64,000 nt of DNA from JAUIET01 sp964352475 (GTDB lineage Bacteria; Pseudomonadota; Gammaproteobacteria; Pseudomonadales; JAUIET01). The notes below the pieces were generated by a model. It was not told the origin of the DNA and did no database searches. It saw only the letters and a list, made by a program, of their open reading frames with translations. A program made the translations under genes and the position numbers. This document shows positions 33,363-41,494 of the stretch, one piece after another; the first letter of the stretch is position 1; each line of letters begins with the position of its first letter. Where the stretch lies: assembly GCA_964352475.1 (NCBI GenBank), contig CAYGSL010000009.1, positions 1 to 64,000 on the forward strand, in the 5' to 3' direction.

Positions 33363-34541
33363 ATGGCCGCGAATGATGCCAAAAAGAAAGAAATAGCAGC
33401 GAACATGCTGCAATCTATCATCGAAATGCAGCCGAAAATACGCGAACGTGCAGCAGAGACAAAATCTGAGCGGAAAGTGGCGCAAGCCACGGTGGATGAA
33501 TTACAGGAATTGGGCTTCTTTTTGGCGTTGCAGCCGGAGCGCTGGGGCGGCTATGAGCTGGACCCGCAGGACTTTTTCAAGATGTCGATTGCCATATCAG
33601 AGGCCTGTATGTCGTCTGCCTGGGCGTGCGGCATCATCGCTGTGCACGCTTTTCAGCTGGCCTTGATGCCTGATCAAGCCCAAAAAGACGTCTGGGGCGA
33701 CAGCATTCATACGCGGGTAAGCTCATCGTATGCACCAATGGGCAAGGTAGAAGTGGTTGACGGTGGATTTAACTTCAGCGGCCGCTGGGGCTGGTCCAGC
33801 GGCTCAGATCACTGCACCTGGGTATTACTGGGTGGCATCATTCCTGGTGAGGGCTACCGAACATTTCTTATCCCCAAGGGCGATTACGTCATAGAAGACA
33901 CCTGGAACGCCATGGGCCTGCAAGGCACTGGCAGTAACGATATTGTGATTGAAGGCTGTTTCGTGCCTGAGCATCGCACCCACAAGCAGATGGATGGTTT
34001 CCTGGTGAACACCAATCCGGGGCTTGCCGAAAACACCGCCCCTCTGTACCGCATACCCTGGGCGCAAATCTTTATTCGCACTGTGTGCACACCTGCGATT
34101 GGTGCGTGCAAAGCTGCACTGGAGCTGTATAAGCAGGCGGTTACCGGCAGTGCCAGTGGGGATCCAACCAAGTTAGCGGGTGATATTGCAACGCATGAGC
34201 GGGTGGCTAAGGCGGTAAATGCGATAGATGAGCTTGAAGTGGTGATGTATCGTAACTATGAACACATAATGGCCTGCGTGAACGCGGGCGAAGAGATTCC
34301 TCTGGCTGATCGTGTTAAGTATCGATATCAGGCATCTTTGGTGATTGAGAAGTCGATTAACATCATTGACAGTTTGTTTGAAGTTGCCGGCGGGCGTTCG
34401 GTATTTCTCGGTAGCGAGATTCAGCAGCGCTTCCTGGATGTGCACACTGCACGGGCTCACGTGGCCAATAATCCGGTTGGCTTTGCCAGAAACCTTGGTG
34501 CAGTGAATCTTGGGATGGATAATAAGGACTTCTTTCTGTAA
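33363..34541 (+). CDS. HsaA-like flavin-dependent monooxygenase (acyl-CoA dehydrogenase fold)
   Basis: A 392-residue protein of the group D flavin monooxygenases (HsaA/HpaB-like, acyl-CoA dehydrogenase fold): N-terminal helical domain, central beta domain with GFNFSGRWGWSSGSDHCTWVLLGG, MGLQGTGSNDIVIEGCFVPEHR, and a C-terminal helical bundle ending NPVGFARNLGAVNLGMDNKD. Such enzymes hydroxylate phenolic or steroid-derived rings with FADH2 from a separate reductase. I see no reductase (HsaB type) or ring-cleavage gene beside it, so the substrate is open. GGAG precedes ATG 33363; an earlier in-frame start at 33336 is less likely. Confidence 0.87.
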   Translation: MAANDAKKKEIAANMLQSIIEMQPKIRERAAETKSERKVAQATVDELQELGFFLALQPERWGGYELDPQDFFKMSIAISEACMSSAWACGIIAVHAFQLALMPDQAQKDVWGDSIHTRVSSSYAPMGKVEVVDGGFNFSGRWGWSSGSDHCTWVLLGGIIPGEGYRTFLIPKGDYVIEDTWNAMGLQGTGSNDIVIEGCFVPEHRTHKQMDGFLVNTNPGLAENTAPLYRIPWAQIFIRTVCTPAIGACKAALELYKQAVTGSASGDPTKLAGDIATHERVAKAVNAIDELEVVMYRNYEHIMACVNAGEEIPLADRVKYRYQASLVIEKSINIIDSLFEVAGGRSVFLGSEIQQRFLDVHTARAHVANNPVGFARNLGAVNLGMDNKDFFL

Positions 34542-34597
34542 CCTCTGCGTACTTTTCCGGGTAGCCTTGTAGAGAGTTGGTGCCACAGCGCCGGCTC

Positions 34598-34697
34598 TAT
34601 TAAACACGCGGCTCCCGGAACACGCCGTGAACCCATCCATGGGGGCTTGTTGAAAAGGTCCCTCTTTTCAACAGTTCCGGGAGCCGCGTGTTTAATA
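34598..34697 (+). repeat. Structured hairpin element, copy 1
   Basis: A 100-bp unit: outer stem of 24 perfect base pairs (34598-34621 with 34674-34697); a 26-nt linker (34622-34647) containing GTGAACCCATCC and TGGGGGCT; an inner 9-bp stem (34648-34656 TGTTGAAAA with 34665-34673 TTTTCAACA) closing an 8-nt loop GGTCCCTC. The inner stem stacks directly on the outer stem on the 3' side. The linker can form its own small hairpin (CCCA/TGGG). It starts 56 nt after the monooxygenase stop. There is no T run, so it does not look like an ordinary terminator. Confidence 0.9.
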
Positions 34698-34740
34698 AAG
34701 CCTTAGTTCAGTAGAATTTTTGCCACCTCACTCAGGAGCG

Positions 34741-34838
34741 TGAGAGCAGACTGCATCCGAAACCTTCAAAAAGAGGGACCTTTTTGAAGAGCCCCCAGGG
34801 ATGGGTTCACGGCGTGTTTCGGATGCAGTCTGCTCTCA
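34741..34838 (-). repeat. Structured hairpin element, copy 2 (inverted)
   Basis: A 98-bp unit in inverted orientation with the same plan as copy 1: outer stem of 23 perfect pairs (34741-34763 with 34816-34838), 26-nt linker (34790-34815) differing from copy 1 at one base, inner 9-bp stem (34764-34772 with 34781-34789) and the same 8-nt loop. The stems differ from copy 1 at 11 of 23 outer and 4 of 9 inner positions, and every change is compensated. The unit ends 19 nt before the ygiQ start codon and lies in its probable leader. Confidence 0.9.
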
Positions 34839-34857
34839 TGCGACGATTAATGGCACG

Positions 34858-36990
34858 ATGCTAATTCAACCCAGTACCGCAAAAGAGCTCTTCTCCTACC
34901 CAAAGTATTGGGCAGAGTGCTATGGCACAGCACCTTTCCTGCCAATGTCTAAAGCAGAAATGGACGGGCTTGGCTGGGACAGTTGCGACATTATTATTGT
35001 GACCGGTGATGCTTATGTGGATCATCCCAGTTTCGGCATGGCCGTTATTGGTCGGTTTCTGGAATCTCAGGGGTATCGGGTAGGCATTATCAGTCAGCCC
35101 GATTGGCGCAGTGTTGATGCGTTTACCGAGCTTGGCAAGCCCAATCTATTCTTCGGCGTTACCGCCGGCAATATGGATTCGATGATAAATCGCTACACCG
35201 CTGATAGGCGCATGCGCAGTGATGATGCGTATACGCCGGGTGGTCAAGGTGGAGAGAGGCCGGATCGCTCGGTGATTGTGTACAGTCAGCGCTGCCGGGA
35301 AGCGTATAAAGACAGTCCGATTGTTATTGGCGGGATAGAAGCAAGTTTGCGGCGAATTGCGCAATACGATTATTGGGACGATGAAGTCAGGCGGTCGGTG
35401 CTGATCGACTCGGGTGCTGATGTGCTTTTGTACGGTAATGCCGAGCGAGCCATGGCTGAGGTGGCGGCGCGTTTTGCGAATGGCAAAACTACGCGCGATC
35501 TTGACGACGTGCGCGGAATAACATTGGTGTTAGACAGCGTGCCAGCCAAATGGGTTGAGGTGGATTCAACGCGAATCGACTGGCCGGGGCGTATTGATCA
35601 GCTTCCTGACCCCTATGAGTTTGATAAAGCGGAATCGGAAGAAGATGAGGAAGCATCTCCCGTTCGCATTATTCCAATGCCGCTTAGCACCAAAGAACTG
35701 GGCAAGCTTGGTTCTACTGAAAAAGTGTATGTGCGTTTGCCTTCGTACGAGAAAGTTAAGAGCGACGCGGTTTTGTATGCGCATGCTTCCCGGGTGTTGC
35801 ACCAGGAAAGCAACCCGCACAATGCGCGTGTACTGGTGCAAAAACACGGCACCAAGGAAATTTGGGTTACCAGGCCACCGATTCCACTAACAACGGAAGA
35901 GATGGATGCAGTGTTTGATTTGCCGTATCAGCGCGTACCACATCCTTCTTACGGTAAGCTGCAAATTCCTGCTTATGACATGATAAAAACTTCGGTGAAT
36001 ATCATGCGCGGTTGTTTTGGTGGTTGTACTTTTTGTTCAATCACAGAACATGAAGGGCGGGTGATACAGAGTCGGTCGGAAGAATCGATATTGCGTGAAG
36101 TTGAAGCGATACGGGATAAGGTGCCTGGCTTTACCGGCAGTATCTCTGATCTTGGTGGCCCTACCGCGAATATGTACCAACTCAATTGCATTGATGATGT
36201 TACGCAAGCTAATTGTCGACGCCTGAGTTGTGTGTACCCAACCATTTGCAAGAACCTGGAAACCAATCACGCACCAACTACCCAGCTTTATCGAAAAGCG
36301 CGGGCAATTCCAGGCATCAAGCGTGTTTTGATTGCATCCGGTTTGCGCTATGACCTGGCGGTGTTGGATCAGGAATACGTGAAGGAGTTGGTAACGCATC
36401 ATGTGGGTGGCTATTTGAAAATAGCACCGGAACACAGCGAAGATCACACGCTGTCGAAAATGATGAAGCCTGGCATGGGTTCATACTATGAATTCAAGAA
36501 AATGTTTGACAAGTATTCGCGCCAGGCGGGTAAGCAGCAGTATTTGATTCCGTATTTTATTGCGGCGCATCCGGGTTGCACTGACGAAGATATGTTGAAC
36601 CTGGCAATCTGGTTGAAGAAAAATAAATTTCGGGTTGATCAGGTGCAAACGTTTTACCCGTCACCTATGGCGCTGGCAACGGCTATGTACCATTCGGGCC
36701 GCAACCCTCTGAAAAAATTAAACTATAAAAAAGGTGAGCGCGTGTTTGCGGCCCGCGATCTTGACCAGCGTAGGCGACAGAAAGCGTTTCTGCGTTATCA
36801 CGATGAGAATAACTGGGGGTATTTGCGCGAATCATTGGTGCGTATGAAACGCCAGGATTTAATTGGAGACGGTGACAAGCATTTGGTGCCGCATGAAGGT
36901 GCGAAGCCTAATCGTAGAGGTAACAATAAGCTTAAACCCGCTCGCGGCAGCCAATGGAGCTCCAGGCCTTCAGGCAAGCGTCGTAAATAA
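34858..36990 (+). CDS. ygiQ: YgiQ-family radical SAM protein
   Basis: A 710-residue protein. The N-terminal part (WDSCDIIIVTGDAYVDHPSFG, VGIISQPDW) is the YgiQ-specific cobalamin-like domain; the radical SAM cluster motif CxxxCxxC is in MRGCFGGCTFCSITEHEGR near residue 390. Basic C-terminal tail (about 670-710). The reaction is unknown. The frame is open to 34801 through the repeat copy 2, but the protein family starts near LFSYPKYWAECYG, so I use ATG 34858. It is followed closely by cmoA (4 nt gap) and cmoB. Confidence 0.94.
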   Translation: MLIQPSTAKELFSYPKYWAECYGTAPFLPMSKAEMDGLGWDSCDIIIVTGDAYVDHPSFGMAVIGRFLESQGYRVGIISQPDWRSVDAFTELGKPNLFFGVTAGNMDSMINRYTADRRMRSDDAYTPGGQGGERPDRSVIVYSQRCREAYKDSPIVIGGIEASLRRIAQYDYWDDEVRRSVLIDSGADVLLYGNAERAMAEVAARFANGKTTRDLDDVRGITLVLDSVPAKWVEVDSTRIDWPGRIDQLPDPYEFDKAESEEDEEASPVRIIPMPLSTKELGKLGSTEKVYVRLPSYEKVKSDAVLYAHASRVLHQESNPHNARVLVQKHGTKEIWVTRPPIPLTTEEMDAVFDLPYQRVPHPSYGKLQIPAYDMIKTSVNIMRGCFGGCTFCSITEHEGRVIQSRSEESILREVEAIRDKVPGFTGSISDLGGPTANMYQLNCIDDVTQANCRRLSCVYPTICKNLETNHAPTTQLYRKARAIPGIKRVLIASGLRYDLAVLDQEYVKELVTHHVGGYLKIAPEHSEDHTLSKMMKPGMGSYYEFKKMFDKYSRQAGKQQYLIPYFIAAHPGCTDEDMLNLAIWLKKNKFRVDQVQTFYPSPMALATAMYHSGRNPLKKLNYKKGERVFAARDLDQRRRQKAFLRYHDENNWGYLRESLVRMKRQDLIGDGDKHLVPHEGAKPNRRGNNKLKPARGSQWSSRPSGKRRK

Positions 36991-36994
36991 ACTC

Positions 36995-37726
36995 ATGAGT
37001 AAAGACGATCTATTCGCCTCCCCCCAAGCGGATGTTAGCGGTTTCGAATTTGATACTGCGGTAGCAGACGTTTTTCCGGACATGATTCAGCGTTCTGTGC
37101 CTGGCTACGCAAGTGCAGTGGCGATGAGTGGTTTTCTTGCGCAACGTTTTGCGAAACCCGGTACGCGCTTATACGATCTTGGCTGTTCTCTTGGCGCGAC
37201 CAGTCTGGCGATGGCGAAAGCTCTGGGGCCAGAGCAACAGGAATGCCAAGTGATAGGCGTTGATAATTCGGCGGCAATGCTGGACAAAGCGCAGAGCTTG
37301 CTCGCGGCTAACAGTGAGCATGCAAATATTTCATTGGTTTGCGCTGACATTAACGATGTTGAATTAAGTAATGCATCGGTAGTGGCGCTGAATTACACCC
37401 TGCAGTTTATTGAGCTGAGCAAGCGCGAGGTTTTGTTGCGGCGTTTGGCAGGTGGAATGAATAAGGGCGGTGTGTTGATTCTGTCTGAAAAAATTGCGTT
37501 TGATGATGCAGAGCTTGCCGACTTGTTCAGCGATTTGCATCACGATTTTAAACGCAGCAAAGGCTATAGCGATCTGGAAATTAGCCAGAAGCGTGCAGCA
37601 TTGGAAAACGTGTTGTTACCGGAAACACTGGAAGTGCATCAGCAGCGATTGCGCTCAGCGGGTTTTTCGCGGGTTGAACTGTGGTTTCAGTGTCTTAACT
37701 TTGCCTCTCTGGTTGCGTTCAAATAA
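36995..37726 (+). CDS. cmoA: CmoA, carboxy-S-adenosylmethionine synthase
   Basis: Makes carboxy-SAM from SAM and prephenate, used by CmoB for the cmo5U34 tRNA modification. A 243-residue SAM-fold protein: MSKDDLFASPQADVSGFEFD, motif I LYDLGCSLGATSLAMA, VIGVDNSAAMLDKA, LNYTLQFIEL. The start is ATG 36995 by family match; the open frame extends back into ygiQ. It overlaps cmoB by 1 nt (TAATG). Confidence 0.97.
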   Translation: MSKDDLFASPQADVSGFEFDTAVADVFPDMIQRSVPGYASAVAMSGFLAQRFAKPGTRLYDLGCSLGATSLAMAKALGPEQQECQVIGVDNSAAMLDKAQSLLAANSEHANISLVCADINDVELSNASVVALNYTLQFIELSKREVLLRRLAGGMNKGGVLILSEKIAFDDAELADLFSDLHHDFKRSKGYSDLEISQKRAALENVLLPETLEVHQQRLRSAGFSRVELWFQCLNFASLVAFK

Positions 37727-38736
37727 TGCTGACTGAAAGCTCGCGCTTTGAGGATTTTGGCGGTGCTGACTATTCGCCATTGCTGGATGGTCTGAAAGAT
37801 ACACCTTTGAGTGCATGGGCAGATGCGCTGGCGCAGCAGCTGCCGGAAAACCTGAGCGTGGCTCGCTATGGCGACTTACCCGCTTGGCAGCAAGCATTGG
37901 CAGAGCTGCCGGAGCTGGACATTGCCAACGTTGATCTTGATAGTCGTTTTATCACGCTAACAGCAAAAAACCCGCTTGAGCTAAGCGCGAAGAAGGCGTT
38001 GAAAGAAGTATTGATGAAGCTTCACCCATGGCGAAAAGGGCCGTTTGAAATTGCCGGTGTATGCATAGACACCGAGTGGCGCTCTGATTTGAAATGGCAA
38101 CGACTGATTGACCATATCGAGCCGCTTTCAGGACGCACGGTGCTGGATGTGGGCTGTGGAAGCGGCTACCACTGTTGGCGCATGGCAGGCGCAGGGGCTG
38201 CGCTAACTATTGGTATTGAGCCGTCACCCCTGTTTGTTATGCAGTATTGGGCCTTACAGCGTTATATACAAAACCAGCGCGTATGGGTGGTTCCGCAGCG
38301 TATGGAACAAGTACCTGCAAATCTGAAGGCATTTGATACTGTGTTTTCCATGGGCATTCTGTATCACCGGCGCGCACCGTTTGAGCATTTACAGGCGCTA
38401 AGAGATTCGCTTAAACCCGGCGGGCAGCTGGTGCTGGAAACGCTGGTTATTGATGAATCAGAAGGCGATTGTCTGGTGCCTGAAGGACGCTACGCGAAAA
38501 TGGGCAATGTCTGGTTTATACCCAGCGTTCGCAGCCTGCAGACCTGGTTACGGAAAATGCGCTTTACCGACGTTGCGATTGTGGATGTGTCTGTGACCAC
38601 CAGTGAAGAACAGCGTGGCACTGAATGGATGCGTTTTGAGTCGCTGCAAGACTTTCTGGACCCGAATGACCCAGGTAAAACCATTGAAGGTTATCCGGCA
38701 CCGCGCCGCGCCGTGCTAACGGCCACCGCACCGTAG
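37726..38736 (+). CDS. cmoB: CmoB, tRNA U34 carboxymethyltransferase
   Basis: Transfers the carboxymethyl group of carboxy-SAM to 5-hydroxyuridine at tRNA position 34. A 336-residue protein: N-terminal helical part, LHPWRKGPFEIAGVCIDTEW, SAM motif VLDVGCGSGYHCWRM, MGILYHRRAPFEHL, and C-terminal GYPAPRRAVLTA. Directly downstream of cmoA with a 1-nt overlap, so the pair is made together. Confidence 0.97.
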   Translation: MLTESSRFEDFGGADYSPLLDGLKDTPLSAWADALAQQLPENLSVARYGDLPAWQQALAELPELDIANVDLDSRFITLTAKNPLELSAKKALKEVLMKLHPWRKGPFEIAGVCIDTEWRSDLKWQRLIDHIEPLSGRTVLDVGCGSGYHCWRMAGAGAALTIGIEPSPLFVMQYWALQRYIQNQRVWVVPQRMEQVPANLKAFDTVFSMGILYHRRAPFEHLQALRDSLKPGGQLVLETLVIDESEGDCLVPEGRYAKMGNVWFIPSVRSLQTWLRKMRFTDVAIVDVSVTTSEEQRGTEWMRFESLQDFLDPNDPGKTIEGYPAPRRAVLTATAP

Positions 38737-38840
38737 CCAGCAACTGGCTCAGGTCTTTCCAATAAACATTCGGACACGAAGTTCTGACCTGGGCTTTGCT
38801 AGAATCCAAGCCGATTTCACTGACGATACATGAGGGCATT

Positions 38841-39722
38841 ATGGCCGGTATAGATAATTTTGATGGCAAGGTTGCGGTAGTAACTGGTGGTGCCGGTGGC
38901 ATTGGCAAAGGCATAGTTAAGGCGCTATTGGCAGAGGGTGCCAAGGTGGTCATTGCTGATGTTGAACAATCAGCGCTGGACGCAACGCTTTCCGAGCTAA
39001 ATCGTGATGCGGCCAGTGGATTTGTGGTGGATGTGTCCAGTGCCGAGTCTGTTGAGTCGCTGGCAAATCATGTATTTGAACAACACGGGGCTTGCCACGC
39101 CTTGTGGAACAATGCCGGTGTGGCGGCTCCGTCTGCCAATGTATGGGAAACCACACCAAATGATTGGCGCTGGGTGCATGGTGTGAACGTAATGGGCGTT
39201 ATTCACGGCATTCAATCGTTTGTTCCACGCATGATTGAGTCGGGCGAAGGTGGCCATGTTATTAACACCTCATCCGGCGATGGTGGTATTTCTCCGCTGC
39301 CTTATCAAAGTGTTTATGCATCCAGCAAAGCGGCAGTATCGATAATTACTGAGTGCCTGGGGGCGCAACTTGAAACAGAAGGTACCAATCTGTGCGCCTC
39401 AATCTTTTACCCATCCGGCGGCATGCTCGATACTGGCATCTGGACGACCGAACGGAATCGACCTGCAGATCTAAAGCGCGAAAAGCCGGGAATACCTGCG
39501 CCCAAAATTGAAGACTTCAAGAAAGCCGCCAGTGAAGCAGGTATGGAATTGAATTTTCAGGATCTGGACGAACTTGGTAAGTATGCGGTGCAGGGCGTGT
39601 TGGACCAGCGCTTCATTATCATGATTAACGTTGAAGACGCTGAAGCGCAGCTGACCGACAGAGCGCAACGTTACGGCAGGGCAGAATTACCACTGGATCT
39701 GGCGGCTATACCGCAGATGTAA
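38841..39722 (+). CDS. Short-chain dehydrogenase/reductase
   Basis: A 293-residue SDR: cofactor motif VTGGAGGIGKGI near residue 12, Asp after the second strand (VIADVEQS) suggesting NAD preference, NNAGVA, catalytic Ser in INTSSGDGG and Tyr/Lys in YQSVYASSKAAVS. The C-terminal 60 residues extend beyond the minimal SDR fold. GAGGG precedes ATG 38841; I reject the upstream start at 38796. The substrate cannot be told. No T-run terminator on this strand follows. Confidence 0.9.
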   Translation: MAGIDNFDGKVAVVTGGAGGIGKGIVKALLAEGAKVVIADVEQSALDATLSELNRDAASGFVVDVSSAESVESLANHVFEQHGACHALWNNAGVAAPSANVWETTPNDWRWVHGVNVMGVIHGIQSFVPRMIESGEGGHVINTSSGDGGISPLPYQSVYASSKAAVSIITECLGAQLETEGTNLCASIFYPSGGMLDTGIWTTERNRPADLKREKPGIPAPKIEDFKKAASEAGMELNFQDLDELGKYAVQGVLDQRFIIMINVEDAEAQLTDRAQRYGRAELPLDLAAIPQM

Positions 39723-39733
39723 AATCTGTTCTT

Positions 39734-39769
39734 AAAAAAAAGCTGCGAACCCCAAAACGGGGTTCGCAG
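39734..39769 (-). terminator. Rho-independent terminator for the 51-residue protein gene
   Basis: On the minus strand: CTGCGAACCCC, 5-nt loop, GGGGTTCGCAG (11-bp stem, 39743-39769), followed by a run of eight T (plus-strand A run 39734-39741). Only the minus direction has the T run, so it serves the minus-strand small gene at 39865-40020, not the SDR gene. Confidence 0.85.
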
Positions 39770-39864
39770 TACTAGAGTGAAAACAGCACGCTGATCGTCT
39801 GCTATCAATAACAGAGAGCCGGCGATTTCACGGCCTTACCGTAAGGCCCGGTAGGTAAAACAGC

Positions 39865-40020
39865 TTACAAAATCAGTAAAGAATAGGTCTCGGATACCAC
39901 GACCCAAACCGCGTAGGCGAAAGCGACCACTGCCGCTACGTCAACTAAAGCGCTTAGTTGTTTCATTTGCTTATCAAACTCCGTTGTAGGTCGCAAAGAC
40001 TGCAGCGACGTGTTCCTCAT
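39865..40020 (-). CDS. Small single-span membrane protein (51 residues)
   Basis: A short open frame starting MRNTSLQSLRPTTEFDKQ, followed by MKQLSAL and one hydrophobic segment (about residues 25-50, VDVAAVVAFAYAVWVVVSET and onward to ILSLL-like end). AAGGA precedes the ATG at 40020. A second in-frame ATG at 39966 would give 33 residues, nearly all membrane-embedded. The frame ends 95 nt before a strong minus-strand terminator, so it forms a compact transcription unit of its own. No family recognised. Confidence 0.6.
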   Translation of the reverse strand: MRNTSLQSLRPTTEFDKQMKQLSALVDVAAVVAFAYAVWVVVSETYSLLIL

Positions 40021-40258
40021 TTATCCTTACTTGCGGCACTGATTCGTGCAAACCAAAACAGCGCATGGCGAGGTTGGCAATAATACAGCGATTTTACGTG
40101 AAAACTTACCATTGCAGGAGACCCTTCTGATTCGCTTTTTGTGAAATTGTTCGCACTTTACTGTTTTTAATCTGAATAGTGGCTGAATTGCATCACCGAA
40201 AAGGGTAAGAGGGCGATAAGCCTTTAATAAGTCACACAAACGTGCAGCGACTCAGCCC

Positions 40259-41059
40259 ATGAAAAACAAGCGCAACTACTATCGAATATTGCACGTGCAG
40301 CCCGATGCGCCGGTTGAGCTGATCAAAATGTCGTATCGCACCATCATGCAGAAGCTGAAGAAGCATCCTGATCTCGGCGGTGATGAGTGGGATGCTTCGG
40401 TGATCAATGAAGCGTATGCCGTATTGTCTGATAAAAAATTGCGCGCCGCTTATGACGCGCGACTGCTACGCGAACGCACGATGGCTGATACGGGCCAGCA
40501 AAGTGAAGAGCAACGCGACGATGGCAAAAGCCAAAGCGAAGCAAAGGCCAAAGCCAAAGCCAAAGCTCAGGAAGAATCTGCCTCACACGCCGAAGCTGAG
40601 CAGCCGCGATCAGAACGCGCACACAGCGCTAATGACGAACAAGCCTCTGCAAACAGCTGCTTTTTTTGCAAGACCGCGTATACGCTTAATCCAGAGATAG
40701 ATTCTGATTGCACTAAATGCCGTAGTCCGCTGCTAAAACTCAACCCGGACGCGATGGAGAAATCAGGCGATCGAACTATCCAGCGCCAACCCCGCAATAG
40801 CCCGCTGGATGTGTGGCCTTTCTGGCCTGGCGAGAAGCAACAGGCCACGCTGGTAGACTTATCCTTGCATGGCCTGAAGCTGCGTTTTACCCACCCCCTG
40901 CATGCAGGCCATCTGATTAAAGTAGAAAACCCCAGCTTCACTGCTGTTGCCAGAGTGGCGCATTGCGTTGGTGACGACAGCGGGTTTTTACTGGGCGCTC
41001 AATTCCTAAGCCTGCGATTTATGTCGCGAAGCGGCACGTTTGTGCAAACCTCGGCCTGA
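40259..41059 (+). CDS. J-domain / zinc-ribbon / PilZ protein
   Basis: A 266-residue protein with three parts. Residues 5-72: a J domain (YYRILHVQPDAPVELIKMSYR) with the HPD motif in KKHPDLGG, which stimulates Hsp70. Residues 75-130: a charged linker with an Ala-Lys repeat. Residues 135-160: a zinc ribbon, CFFC...CTKC. Residues 175-262: a PilZ-like domain with RQPRNS and DLSLHGLKL, which fits the c-di-GMP pattern (Arg-rich start, DxSxxG). It could link a chaperone to c-di-GMP. No ribosome binding site is obvious at the ATG. Confidence 0.82.
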   Translation: MKNKRNYYRILHVQPDAPVELIKMSYRTIMQKLKKHPDLGGDEWDASVINEAYAVLSDKKLRAAYDARLLRERTMADTGQQSEEQRDDGKSQSEAKAKAKAKAQEESASHAEAEQPRSERAHSANDEQASANSCFFCKTAYTLNPEIDSDCTKCRSPLLKLNPDAMEKSGDRTIQRQPRNSPLDVWPFWPGEKQQATLVDLSLHGLKLRFTHPLHAGHLIKVENPSFTAVARVAHCVGDDSGFLLGAQFLSLRFMSRSGTFVQTSA

Positions 41060-41080
41060 ATACCTGTGCCGCTATGCAGC

Positions 41081-41365
41081 CTATGCCTGCTTTCGCAGTA
41101 CCAGATAGGTCAAAGGTGCAATTGAGCCCAGAAAACAGGTAGCAATTAAATAAGGCCACGGATTGCTGCCATTCTTTTTAGCATCTCGATACATCCAGAT
41201 CATAATCAAAATCATGCCAATAACCAGGTCGGTAAACACTTGCCATCCGGCAGAGCTGTGAACGTGGTATTCAAATATTCCGACATAGCCCACATCCATA
41301 ATCGTGTAAGCAGTTAGCGCTAGAAAAGGTATAAGCAGTGTCAGTGCGATTGGTTTCATGTTCAT
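41081..41365 (-). CDS. DUF2834-like small membrane protein
   Basis: A 94-residue protein with three hydrophobic segments (about 4-22, 38-57 and 68-87), and VFTDLVIGMILIMIWMYRDAKKNG and WPYLIATCFLGSIAPLTYL, which fit the DUF2834 family as I know it. Function unknown. AGGAG lies 8 nt before ATG 41365; the frame is open upstream to 41461 but that part is polar and overlaps the next gene. Divergent from the XRE-type regulator with 129 nt between starts. Confidence 0.75.
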   Translation of the reverse strand: MNMKPIALTLLIPFLALTAYTIMDVGYVGIFEYHVHSSAGWQVFTDLVIGMILIMIWMYRDAKKNGSNPWPYLIATCFLGSIAPLTYLVLRKQA

Positions 41366-41494
41366 AGTCTTTGCTCCTACAGTTGAATTCCCAGTGTGGC
41401 TATTTAACTGAATAGCATCAATTACCTCCCAGGTTATTGAACCGGGTACACTTTGCGACAAGAATTAAGCTTATTATTATCCGGAGAGTGGTGT

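Noticed and set aside
34598..34838. Inverted repeats as a CRISPR array, integron attC site or insertion sequence
   Set aside because: There are only two inverted units, no spacers, no attC R and L boxes, no transposase and no target duplication that I can see.
34801..34857. Upstream in-frame extension of ygiQ through the repeat
   Set aside because: The extra 19 residues are a translation of the hairpin element and do not fit the family's N-terminus.
40027..40239. 70-residue minus-strand frame upstream of the 51-residue protein
   Set aside because: No ribosome site, no domain, and a composition unlike the neighbours; the stretch probably holds the small gene's promoter instead.
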